A stretch of DNA of 64,000 bases from the NCBI GenBank assembly GCA_036508135.1, contig DATCHW010000047.1, positions 1-64,000 of the forward strand. The letters run 5' to 3'. Below the pieces are notes generated by a model, which did not search any database, was not told where the DNA came from, and saw nothing but the letters and a program-made list of their open reading frames with translations. Both the position numbers and the translations under genes were made by a program. Position 1 is the stretch's first letter; every line of letters begins with the position of its first letter. Shown here in pieces: positions 9,482 through 17,786 of the stretch. The DNA is from DATCHW01 sp036508135 (GTDB lineage Bacteria > Bacteroidota > Ignavibacteria > Tepidaquicellales > Tepidaquicellaceae).

Positions 9482-9554
9482 TAAAATAGGTTTGTTTAGT
9501 CAAAGTTTTAAAATTATAGAAAATGCGTTGTAAGGAAATATGTGAAAAAAAGAA

Positions 9555-9586
9555 GATTGTGCCGCCCGGATGAAGGCGGCACATCT
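9555..9586 (+). other. GC-rich hairpin
   Basis: TGTGCCGCC (9558-9566) pairs with GGCGGCACA (9575-9583) around CGGATGAA, a GC-rich structure in otherwise AT-rich DNA. It lacks a proper T-run and could be an attenuator, a weak terminator or a repeat element. The rest of 9587-9843 shows nothing recognisable. Confidence 0.5.
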
Positions 9587-9804
9587 TTCTGATATTTTGA
9601 GGAACCGATCGGAGAGAAAACTTCATCGGCATATTCAGAAAATCCGGAAAGAAAACAAGAATTCTCCGATAGTTTAGTTTTATTTTGAAAATATCGTATC
9701 CTCTTTTCCCCTTATTTAGAGGGTAAACGATAATGAAGAGTTGATATATGAACGAAAATATGAAAATGCGTTAGGAAGTGAATGTGGAAAAATAAAATCA
9801 AAAA

Positions 9805-9990
9805 CTATCGGGTTAAATTGTTTTCTCTTTCTTTCCTATTATTGTTTATCCTGTCTTCGGACAGGATAAACTTTTTTTTATTGTCCCCTTTTGTCTGTGC
9901 AGCCGCAAAATTTGATAAAAGGAAAATCAGTAAAATGATAAACATAATATAAAAGTCTCGAATATATTTTATTCTTGTAATATTAATCAT
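9805..9990 (-). CDS. Doubtful small exported peptide
   Basis: The 61-codon frame would encode a lipophilic segment (M-F-I-I-L-L-I-F-L-L-S-N-F-A-A-A-Q) resembling a cleavable signal peptide, followed by a short lysine/asparagine-rich tail. It contains the strong 9844-9879 hairpin in its 3' half, which argues against coding. It could instead be a last member of the uvrA-DUF6132 transcript. I recognise no family. Confidence 0.25.
   Translation of the reverse strand: MINITRIKYIRDFYIMFIILLIFLLSNFAAAQTKGDNKKKFILSEDRINNNRKERENNLTR
9844..9879 (+). terminator. Strong plus-strand intrinsic terminator
   Basis: GTTTATCCTGTC (9844-9855) and GACAGGATAAAC (9860-9871) form a perfect 12-bp stem with a TTCG tetraloop followed by eight Ts. 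It terminates plus-strand transcription, although every annotated gene nearby is on the minus strand. That implies an unannotated plus-strand transcript, possibly the one from the 9239 promoter. Confidence 0.8.
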
Positions 9991-10029
9991 TACTTTTTTT
10001 AATCAATGAAAACATATTATAACTATCGT

Positions 10030-10257
10030 CTATTGGTCTATTACTTTTGTTTTCTTCATAAAACCCTGAACAAAATTCCCAAGCAGAGCTCCCAGAATTC
10101 CACCATAAATCAGCATTATTATCCAACTCGATGTCAAAGGGCATGTGCCCGATGCACACCCTATAAATTTCCAATATAAAAATCCCCCTACAATTCCCAC
10201 TGCCAAAGCAATCATCGTGATGATATTTTTCCTTAATTTATCTTTCATTGTTTTCAT
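10030..10257 (-). CDS. DUF6132-like small membrane protein
   Basis: This 75-residue protein has two membrane segments (about residues 12-30 and 45-62) separated by C-A-S-G-T-C-P-L-T-S, the cysteine-bearing motif characteristic of DUF6132-type proteins. Function is not known. It starts 13 bases after the stop of the second uvrA gene on the same strand, so it is probably cotranscribed. Confidence 0.75.
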   Translation of the reverse strand: MKTMKDKLRKNIITMIALAVGIVGGFLYWKFIGCASGTCPLTSSWIIMLIYGGILGALLGNFVQGFMKKTKVIDQ

Positions 10258-10270
10258 TTATTCTTGCTTT

Positions 10271-13186
10271 TTAATTGATATTATTGTTATTAATCACTTG
10301 TTTCAAATACTTTCCCGTATAAGATTTCATTTCCTTAACAACTTCCTCAGGAGTTCCCTGTGCAACTATATATCCGCCGTCATCTCCGCTTTCCGGACCT
10401 AAATCAATAATGTAATCTGCACATTTAATCACTTCGAGATTATGCTCAATCACTAACACGCTGTTGCCTTGCTTTATCAATTCATTAAAACATTTTAAAA
10501 GTTTAGATACATCGTGATAATGAAGTCCGGTGGTCGGTTCATCAAAAATAAATAATTTGTGGCTGCCTTCTTCGCGGAAAGTGAGATGATATGCAAGTTT
10601 CACTCGCTGGGATTCTCCGCCTGACAGAGTAGCCCCGGATTGCCCGAGCTTAATATATCCAAGTCCTACATCATCGAGAACTTTAAGTTTTTTAATTATT
10701 TTCGGATAAGGTTTCAGGAATTTAAGTGCTTCATTCACTGTCATATCAAGAACTTCGCTGATATTTTTATGAAATCCGTCGGTTCCTTTCAATTTCACTT
10801 CGAGTGCATCAGTCTTATACCTTTTTCCCCTGCATACCTCACATTCAAGTATTATATCAGCCATAAATTGCATTTCAATCTTAATGATTCCCGTGCCTTC
10901 GCAGGTTTCACATCTGCCGCCGGGAACATTGAATGAAAAATATCCGGTGCTTAAATATCTTTTCCCTGCTTCGGGAGTGTTCGAGAATGCTTCCCTGATG
11001 AAATCAAATGCCTTTATGTAAGTTACGGGATTACTGCGGGAAGTCCTTCCGATAGGGGACTGGTCAATCAGCTCTACTCCGTCTATTTGCGCGAATCCTT
11101 CAATCGAATCAAATCCGCCTATCTTTGAACCAAAATATCCTTCCATTTTTTTCTTAAGTGCAGGATAGAGAATATCATTTACTAATGTTGATTTTCCTGA
11201 CCCGCTAACGCCTGTAATGCAAGTGAATAAATTGAGCGGAATTTTCACCTCGATGTTTTTTAGGTTGTTTTCTCTTGCCCCTTTTATTGTGATGAATTTT
11301 GTTTTTGAATCAAAGGGTTTCCTTTTTAAAGGAACCGGTATCTTTAATACGTTACTTAAATATTTTCCTGTTAATGAATCTTTATCTTTTAATATTGCCT
11401 TATATGTCCCCTGGAAAACAACTTCACCGCCATTCTCTCCTGCCAGAGGACCTATGTCAATGATCTCATCGGCTTCTTTCATCATATCCCTGTCGTGCTC
11501 AACCACAAGTACTGTGTTGCCAAGGTCTCTCAGGGATTTCATTATATTTATCAGTTTTTGATTATCCCTCGGATGCAGTCCTATTGAAGGTTCGTCAAGT
11601 ACATAAATAGAGCCTACCAATGAAGAACCGAGTGAAGTTGAAAGATTTATCCTTTGCGATTCTCCTCCTGATAGTGTGTTTGATAACCGGTCGAGTGTGA
11701 GATATTCCAGCCCGACTTCATTGAGATATTTAAGTCTCGAATATATTTCTTCCAATATCCTTCCGGATATTGTTTTATCATATTTATTGAGTTTCAGGTT
11801 TTTAAAAAATTCAGATGCATCGCTGATCTTCATTTTTACGATTTCAAAAATCGTTTTCCCTCCGACTTTGATATACAGTGCTTCTTTCCTAAGTCTTGAG
11901 CCTCCGCAATTACTGCAAATAGTATAAGCACGATATCGGTTAACGAGAACTCTGTAATGCAGTTTGTAAGAAGCTTCATGCTCTACCATTTTGAAAAACT
12001 TTTTAATACCGATGTATTTGCCGCATCCGTTAAACACTAAATCTAATTCCCTTTCAGAGAGATTTTTAAAAGGAATATTGATATCAATTTTGTGAGTGAA
12101 GGATTCCCTTATCAGGTCGGCTAAATGCTTTGAATGCTTTAAAGTTGTAAAAGGCATTATAGCACCGGCAGAGAGTGATTTCCTTTTATCAGGGATAACG
12201 ATGTCCATATCAATATCCATCGTCTTACTGAAGCCCTGACACTTATCACATGCTCCGTACGGATTATTGAATGAAAATAATCTTGGCTCAGGCTCTTCAA
12301 ATCTGATTCCATCAGCTTCAAGATATTGATTGAATTTAATATCTTCCCAATTTTCATCATTTACTATTCTTACAGTGAGATATCCCTCTCCTTCCCTGAA
12401 TGCCATTTCAAGCGAGTCATAAAGCCGCGATACTGCCTCAGTGTCGGCAGGATCAAAAATCAATCTGTCAATTATAACCTGTAGTTTATTTTTGAAAGAT
12501 TTTAAAAGTTCATTAAATTCCAGATCACTTAAATCGATCATTTCATTTTTGTAGAAAATCCTGTCAAATCCTTTTTCCTTTAACTCGTCAATTTTTAGTT
12601 TCAGGTCATTTTTTGAAGTATCAGGTTTCTTGAAATCAAATTCACAGTATATAAAAAGTTTAAGAGAATTATTATCTGCTTTTTTCTTTAGTTCATCTAT
12701 AATGGATTCGGGAGTGTCTTTCCTGACTTCTATTCCGCTAACAGGCGAATATGTTTTTCCTATACGGGCAAACAGCAATCTGAGGTAATCATAAATTTCT
12801 GTTGTAGTTCCTACTGTCGAGCGTGGATTTTTTATACGTGTCCTTTGCTCTATAGCCATTGAAGGCGCAAGTCCGGACATATAATCAACATCAGGTTTAT
12901 TCATTTTTTCAAGGAATTGCCTGGCATAAGCTGATAGGCTCTCCACGTATCTTCTCTGACCTTCCGCATAAACTGTATCGAATACAATTGAAGATTTTCC
13001 GGAACCGCTTAATCCCGTAAAGACAATGAGTTTATATTTCGGAATATCAAGATCAATATTCTTCAGGTTATTCATCCTGCATCCGCGGATAATTATATAT
13101 TTCCGTGAATCAGGAAGGTCTCCGCCAAGATACCCATTGATTTCCTGCTTTATTTCTTTCTTAATATTTTTTTTATTTCTTGCCAA
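10271..13186 (-). CDS. UvrA-family excinuclease ATPase, second copy
   Basis: The 971-residue protein has the complete UvrA plan. It carries Walker A F-T-G-L-S-G-S-G-K-S-S near residue 60, the first-half ABC signature L-S-G-G-E-S-Q-R with L-D-E-P-S-I-G-L-H-P-R, a second Walker A I-T-G-V-S-G-S-G-K-S-T, and the second signature with D-E-P-T-T-G-L-H. Three zinc-binding modules are visible (C-D-K-C, C-S-N-C-G-G, and C-E-T-C with C-E-V-C). UvrA dimers recognise bulky DNA lesions and load UvrB. Tandem UvrA paralogues occur in some bacteria and can serve drug tolerance; which copy is the housekeeping one cannot be decided with certainty, but the upstream copy looks more canonical. It starts 33 bases after the first uvrA, indicating an operon. 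Confidence 0.9.
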   Translation of the reverse strand: MARNKKNIKKEIKQEINGYLGGDLPDSRKYIIIRGCRMNNLKNIDLDIPKYKLIVFTGLSGSGKSSIVFDTVYAEGQRRYVESLSAYARQFLEKMNKPDVDYMSGLAPSMAIEQRTRIKNPRSTVGTTTEIYDYLRLLFARIGKTYSPVSGIEVRKDTPESIIDELKKKADNNSLKLFIYCEFDFKKPDTSKNDLKLKIDELKEKGFDRIFYKNEMIDLSDLEFNELLKSFKNKLQVIIDRLIFDPADTEAVSRLYDSLEMAFREGEGYLTVRIVNDENWEDIKFNQYLEADGIRFEEPEPRLFSFNNPYGACDKCQGFSKTMDIDMDIVIPDKRKSLSAGAIMPFTTLKHSKHLADLIRESFTHKIDINIPFKNLSERELDLVFNGCGKYIGIKKFFKMVEHEASYKLHYRVLVNRYRAYTICSNCGGSRLRKEALYIKVGGKTIFEIVKMKISDASEFFKNLKLNKYDKTISGRILEEIYSRLKYLNEVGLEYLTLDRLSNTLSGGESQRINLSTSLGSSLVGSIYVLDEPSIGLHPRDNQKLINIMKSLRDLGNTVLVVEHDRDMMKEADEIIDIGPLAGENGGEVVFQGTYKAILKDKDSLTGKYLSNVLKIPVPLKRKPFDSKTKFITIKGARENNLKNIEVKIPLNLFTCITGVSGSGKSTLVNDILYPALKKKMEGYFGSKIGGFDSIEGFAQIDGVELIDQSPIGRTSRSNPVTYIKAFDFIREAFSNTPEAGKRYLSTGYFSFNVPGGRCETCEGTGIIKIEMQFMADIILECEVCRGKRYKTDALEVKLKGTDGFHKNISEVLDMTVNEALKFLKPYPKIIKKLKVLDDVGLGYIKLGQSGATLSGGESQRVKLAYHLTFREEGSHKLFIFDEPTTGLHYHDVSKLLKCFNELIKQGNSVLVIEHNLEVIKCADYIIDLGPESGDDGGYIVAQGTPEEVVKEMKSYTGKYLKQVINNNNIN

Positions 13187-13219
13187 AATTCATTTCTTAA
13201 ACTTATTAACATAATTATC

Positions 13220-16066
13220 TCAAAGAAATTTCTCTAAATATTTCGCAGTGTAACTTACATTTTTATATTTTTTTACTAATTCTTCCGGTGTTCCTTCAGC
13301 AACAATCCTACCGCCTTCCTCTCCTCCTTCGGGTCCTAAATCTATTATCCAATCAGCACATTTGATAACTTCAAGATTATGCTCTATCACTATAACGGTA
13401 TTTCCCTTATCGACAAGTTTATTAAGAACATTCAGGAGCATTTTAATATCCTCAAAATGCAATCCCGTTGTAGGTTCATCGAGTATATAAACCGTTTTAC
13501 CGGTCTGGACTTTTGAAAGTTCTGTAGAGAGTTTTACCCTCTGTGCCTCGCCGCCCGAAAGAGTGGTTGCCTGTTGTCCGAGTCTTATATAATCAAGCCC
13601 AACATCGTGAAGGGTCTTTAGTTTTCTTCTCAAAGAAGGTATCGATTCAAAAAATCCAAGCGCCTCCTCTACGGTCATATCAAGGACTTCTGCTATCGTC
13701 TTTCCTTTATATCTTATCTGGAGTGTTTCCCTGTTATATCTTTTTCCTTTGCAGTCTTCGCAGGTTACATACACATCCGGAAGGAAATTCATTTCAATCC
13801 TTTGAAGTCCGTCACCATCGCAGGTCGGGCATCTTCCTCCTTTTACATTGAAAGAAAATCTTCCGACTTTATAACCTCTTATTTTCGCCTCGGGAAGCGA
13901 GGCAAATATATCCCTTACGAAAGTAAAAAGACCGGTATATGTAGCAGGATTGCTCCTCGGAGTTCTTCCAATTGGGGACTGATCAATCTCAATTACCTTA
14001 TCTACAGTTCTATAAAATTTCTCTCTTCTTTCTTTTAAAGATATTTTCTCTTCGAATGATTTGTGGGCAAGCGGAGCGGTATAAGATTTTAAATATCTGT
14101 TTGATAGTATCGGATAAAGAGTTTCATTTATTAATGTTGATTTTCCGGAACCGCTGACGCCTGATATGCATATGAATTTTCCAATAGGGATTTTCAGATC
14201 AACTTCTTTTAAATTGTTGCCTGAAGCTCCTTTTAATAATAAATAGTTTCCGTTGCCTTTCCGTCTATCACTTTTGAAATCTATTCTTTTTTTGCCTTTC
14301 AGATAGTCAACAGTCACAGAACTGCCTTTTAAATTTTTCGGATTACCCTGTGCTACTATATACCCGCCGTGTTCGCCCGCTCCGGGACCCAGATCAACGA
14401 TGTAATCCGCAGATTCCATCATTTCACGGTCGTGCTCAACTACTATCACGGTATTCCCCATATCGCGCAGTCTTTTAAGGGAATCAATTAATCTAATATT
14501 ATCCCTTTGATGCAAACCGATTGAAGGTTCGTCGAGTATATAAAGTACTCCTGTCAATTGAGAACCAATCTGAGTTGCAAGTCTTATCCTCTGCGCCTCG
14601 CCCCCGGAGAGGGTTTTAGCACTCCGGTCTAATGTCATATAATTAAGACCCACGTTTGAGAGGAAAGTAAGGCGTGTAACAATTTCTTTGATTATCTGTC
14701 TCGATATTATTTCGTGCCTCTCGTCAAATTTAAGATTGCTTAAGAATTCTTTGCATATATTTATCGGCATAAGTGTAACCTCGTGTATATTCTTCCCGTT
14801 TGTCTTTATCCATAATGCATCTTCTTTCAATCTTCCACCTCCGCAGGTTTTACACTGCGAAGTTGTAAGGAATGTATCAGCCCAGGTGCGTATAATTTCA
14901 GAAGAAGATTCGTTTACCTGTCTGTTAATATATTCAGTCATTCCGTAAAATCTATATCTGTAAATTTCTTCCCTGCCGTAACTATTTGTGTAATTTATAT
15001 CAAGCTTTTTATCAACTCCGCTCATAATAGCATCTATAAGCATTCCGGAATAATCTTTCACCGGTATATTTCCGGATGTGTTATTCATTTCAAGCAGTGC
15101 CCTCATAGTCGAAGCCATCATGGAATTCTTCGGCTTGCCTATAGGTGCAATTCCCCCTTCTTCAAAGGAAAGTTCCTTATTCGGGAAAACACGGTTAACA
15201 TCTATTTCTTTTTTCTCTCCAAGACCATAGCAGGTTTTGCACCAGCCGTAATGAGAATTAAAAGAGAACATATTCGGAGCCGGTTCCGAAAAACTCCTTC
15301 CTGTTACGGGGTCGGAAAGTTTTTCATTGTAAAGTTTATCTACTTTTCCGCTGCTGATGATTACAAGTCCTTTGCCTATCCTCAACGCCACATCAAGCGA
15401 GTCATATATCCTCATCTTTGATTTATCATTTACAATAACCCTATCCACAACCGCCTCAATATCATGAATTTTAAATCTCTGAACCTGCATCTTCGGTGTG
15501 ATATCCATAACTTCACCGTCAACTCTCACTTTTGTAAAACCTTCGGAAGAGATTTCTTCAAAAAGTTCACGGTAATGACCTTTACGTCCTTTAACGATAG
15601 GAGCTAATATGTTGATGCGTGTACCATCTTTCATTTTCATAATATTATCAAGAATCTGGTCAATAGTTTGACGCGTAACTTCAAGTCCTGTATCGGGTGA
15701 AAATTGTGTTCCGCACCTTGCAAAGAGCAGACGCAGAAAATCATAAATTTCAGTAACGGTACCGACAGTGGAACGGGGATTATGAGAAATAGTCTTCTGT
15801 TCAATGGAAATAGCAGGCGAGAGACCTTCGATTTTATCCACTTCGGGTCTTTCCATTCCTCCTATAAACTGACGTGCATAAGAAGAAAGTGTTTCCATAA
15901 ATCTTCTCTGCCCTTCTGCATAGATTGTATCGAATGCAAGCGAAGATTTACCGGAACCGGACAGTCCTGTAAAAACGATAAGACTATCTCGCGGAATTTC
16001 CAGGTCTATATTTTTGAGATTGTGAACTCTCGCACCTTTAACAATTATTTTATCTAAGTGTGAAAT
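13220..16066 (-). CDS. uvrA: UvrA excinuclease subunit A, apparent ATT start
   Basis: From the first internal ATG (15898) the frame encodes 892 residues, but it stays open upstream through a perfect N-terminal UvrA sequence (K-G-A-R-V-H-N-L-K-N-I-D-L-E-I-P, then G-L-S-G-S-G-K-S-S-L-A-F-D-T). It is closed by TAA codons just before 16067. No ATG, GTG or TTG lies between those stops and the Walker A motif. ATT at 16064-16066 gives I/M-S-H-L-D-K-I-I-V-K-G-A-R and a normal 948-residue UvrA, so I take it as the start. All zinc modules (C-K-T-C, C-K-T-C-G-G, C-P-T-C with C-E-D-C) and both ABC signatures are present. The role is lesion recognition in nucleotide excision repair. A sequencing error in the start codon is the main alternative. 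Confidence 0.88.
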   Translation of the reverse strand: MSHLDKIIVKGARVHNLKNIDLEIPRDSLIVFTGLSGSGKSSLAFDTIYAEGQRRFMETLSSYARQFIGGMERPEVDKIEGLSPAISIEQKTISHNPRSTVGTVTEIYDFLRLLFARCGTQFSPDTGLEVTRQTIDQILDNIMKMKDGTRINILAPIVKGRKGHYRELFEEISSEGFTKVRVDGEVMDITPKMQVQRFKIHDIEAVVDRVIVNDKSKMRIYDSLDVALRIGKGLVIISSGKVDKLYNEKLSDPVTGRSFSEPAPNMFSFNSHYGWCKTCYGLGEKKEIDVNRVFPNKELSFEEGGIAPIGKPKNSMMASTMRALLEMNNTSGNIPVKDYSGMLIDAIMSGVDKKLDINYTNSYGREEIYRYRFYGMTEYINRQVNESSSEIIRTWADTFLTTSQCKTCGGGRLKEDALWIKTNGKNIHEVTLMPINICKEFLSNLKFDERHEIISRQIIKEIVTRLTFLSNVGLNYMTLDRSAKTLSGGEAQRIRLATQIGSQLTGVLYILDEPSIGLHQRDNIRLIDSLKRLRDMGNTVIVVEHDREMMESADYIVDLGPGAGEHGGYIVAQGNPKNLKGSSVTVDYLKGKKRIDFKSDRRKGNGNYLLLKGASGNNLKEVDLKIPIGKFICISGVSGSGKSTLINETLYPILSNRYLKSYTAPLAHKSFEEKISLKERREKFYRTVDKVIEIDQSPIGRTPRSNPATYTGLFTFVRDIFASLPEAKIRGYKVGRFSFNVKGGRCPTCDGDGLQRIEMNFLPDVYVTCEDCKGKRYNRETLQIRYKGKTIAEVLDMTVEEALGFFESIPSLRRKLKTLHDVGLDYIRLGQQATTLSGGEAQRVKLSTELSKVQTGKTVYILDEPTTGLHFEDIKMLLNVLNKLVDKGNTVIVIEHNLEVIKCADWIIDLGPEGGEEGGRIVAEGTPEELVKKYKNVSYTAKYLEKFL

Positions 16067-16206
16067 ATCTTATTAAAATTTAACAACACTAAAGGTAATG
16101 CTTTTAATATCTTTGAACAATTCAATTTGATATCCCTCCGTCCACTTTTTTTATCTTAAGCTATTTTTAAAAGTTTATACCCCCCTCCCCATTTAAGGGG
16201 AGGGGG

Positions 16207-16582
16207 GTAGAAAACTGAAACCATCTCCCCCCTTTGCTAAATGGGAGTTGGGGGGTTCAGAGTAAATAATATGATACAAATTATTTGAAACGACATCTTT
16301 ATCAGTGTAATCAGTCTAATCATTTCCTTTCAGTGATTCAGTTCTTCCAATAATATTTTCCCTCCCCATTCAAGGGGAGGGGCAGGGGTGGGGTGTAGAA
16401 AACTGAAACCATCTCCCCCCTTTGCTAAATGGGAGTTGGGGGGTTCAGAGTAAATAATATGATACAAATTATTTGAAACGACATCTTTATCAGTGTAATC
16501 AATCTAATCCGTTCTTTCAGTGATTCAGTTCTTCCAATAATATTTTCCCTCCCCGTTCAAGGGGAGGGGCAGGGGTGGGGTG
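16207..16582. repeat. Two tandem copies of a 188-bp repeat
   Basis: Bases 16207-16394 and 16395-16582 are near-identical direct copies beginning GTAGAAAACTGAAACC. Each contains the C-rich/G-rich palindrome TCTCCCCCC...GGGAG and CCCTCCCC-ATTCAAGGGGAGGG. A partial third echo (TTTATCAGTGTAATCAGTC) lies near 16840. It is non-coding and probably generated by unequal recombination. Confidence 0.85.
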
Positions 16583-17088
16583 GAAAATAGAAATTTCATC
16601 AACGTTATCAGTGAAATCCATATAATTTATTCGTTAAAGTTTGTGTTATAAAGTTCGTAACCCACGGTTTTAACCGTGGGGAATAAAATAAAATTATTTC
16701 TAACCGTTTCTAATCTGGGATCCACCGTGGGGGACGGTTTATTCCTTAGGCACGTACAATTTCGAAGGAAAAATGCTTATTTCTTATTAATCCCATCTAT
16801 CATGTAAATCCTGTCTGTACTGTATTTTCTGCAGAAACATTTTTATCAGTGTAATCAGTCTAATCCGTTCTTTCAGTGATTTCCTTTCCATTCGAATTAT
16901 TAAGCAATTGAAAATAAAGATGAAATTTTCTTGAGCATCTCCCCCCTTTTGACAAAGGGGGGATGGAGGGTTAGAGATTAAAGGATTATAAATTATAATC
17001 TAATTTTCAAATTATATTTCAGTTTTCGATTAATAAAGCAATTGAAAATAAATTCAGAATTATCTATCTTATATGCTTGTGATTTTAC
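16583..17088. other. Intergenic with palindromes before tRNA-Glu
   Basis: No gene is visible. CCCACGGTT/AACCGTGGG at 16661-16680 is a perfect 9-bp stem, and CCCCCCTTT/AAAGGGGGG near 16940-16963 is another; both resemble scattered REP-like intergenic repeats. The promoter of the tRNA should lie in the last hundred bases. Confidence 0.5.
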
Positions 17089-17163
17089 GCTCCCATCGAC
17101 TAGGGGTTAGGTCGCCACTCTTTCACAGTGAAAACACGGGTTCGAATCCCGTTGGGAGCGCCA
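17089..17163 (+). tRNA. tRNA-Glu (TTC), CCA encoded
   Basis: The acceptor stem GCTCCCA pairs with TGGGAGC, the T arm is ACGGG-TTCGAAT-CCCGT, and the anticodon loop is CTTTCAC with anticodon TTC. The gene ends G-CCA. The anticodon stem CCACT/AGTGA has one C-A mismatch at its outer pair. Its last 47 bases (17117-17163) are repeated with one mismatch at 25597-25643 and in degraded form at several later points, so it is the parental attachment site of the island that follows. Confidence 0.92.
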
Positions 17164-17169
17164 CTTTAA

Positions 17170-17203
17170 AGCCTTGTAAACATTTAGTTTATAGGGCTTT
17201 TTT
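17170..17203 (+). terminator. tRNA-Glu terminator
   Basis: AGCCTTGTAAAC (17170-17181) pairs with GTTTATAGGGCT (17187-17198, two G-U pairs) and is followed by six Ts. Versions of this hairpin follow every tRNA-derived repeat downstream, which shows that it travels with the repeat. Confidence 0.8.
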
Positions 17204-17399
17204 GTTTTTGTTAATTTTCTCGTTAGCACTTTTTCAGTCTGAAATTTGGGGGAATACATATTTAAACTCCTTTTTAGTCGATATTAGCTAACATTACTAT
17301 TATACCAGAAAAATGATTTAAAACAGAAATGATATATTGCTTTTTATATTATGTTAAATAGAATAAAATGTGCATAATTTCTATCATATTTAATTTATT
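17204..17399. other. Left end of tRNA-Glu island
   Basis: GTTAGCACTTTTTC at 17222-17235 is the arm-like motif found at the other junctions, here as a single copy. The sequence after it may be a badly decayed integrase 3' end (minus strand), but I cannot support that residue by residue. Otherwise the stretch is AT-rich with no gene. Confidence 0.4.
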
Positions 17400-17415
17400 T
17401 GGCAATATAATTGCA
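17400..17415 (+). promoter_or_regulatory. Candidate sigma-54 promoter
   Basis: TGGCAATATAATTGCA matches the -24/-12 consensus at all key positions with GG and GC ten bases apart. It lies 372 bases upstream of the T9SS gene at 17787, with a hairpin at 17581 in between, so it could drive either a long leader or a small RNA of about 180 bases. Confidence 0.5.
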
Positions 17416-17580
17416 ATAATATTAATACTTTTTATTATATATATCACTTGATTATTGAATTTATTCTAACTAAAATTATCAAACAAAATAAAAAAACGCG
17501 TGTATAGGGGACCACGAATCTAATTCATTTTTTTTTCTTCTGTATAGAAACTTGAAGTGGCTTCATAATAAGGCGCATAC

Positions 17581-17606
17581 AATTACCACCGAACCGGTAA
17601 TTTTTT
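17581..17606 (+). terminator. Terminator-like hairpin in leader
   Basis: AATTACC (17581-17587) pairs with GGTAATT (17596-17602) and runs into Ts. It sits about 180 bases upstream of the next gene, so it could end a small transcript or act as an attenuator. Confidence 0.45.
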
Positions 17607-17786
17607 CAAAAGCAAATTTAGAAAAATATTTTGTTGTGAAAACAATTGTATAAACAGTTGTTTCCTTTAAGATTTTGTCAACAGCAAAGCTTTACTTGTG
17701 CTGATAAAATTTTTAAATAAGTTCAATTAATTATATTCTGTTTAAAAACTGTTTTTAAAAATAAATAAAATTTAAAAGGGCTAATT

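Noticed and set aside
9420..9629. 70-codon minus-strand frame across 9420-9632
   Set aside because: It covers the GC hairpin and has no start signal or recognisable residues; the plus-strand elements explain the region better.
10145..10402. 85-codon plus-strand frame opposite the DUF6132-like gene
   Set aside because: It is antisense to two well-supported genes.
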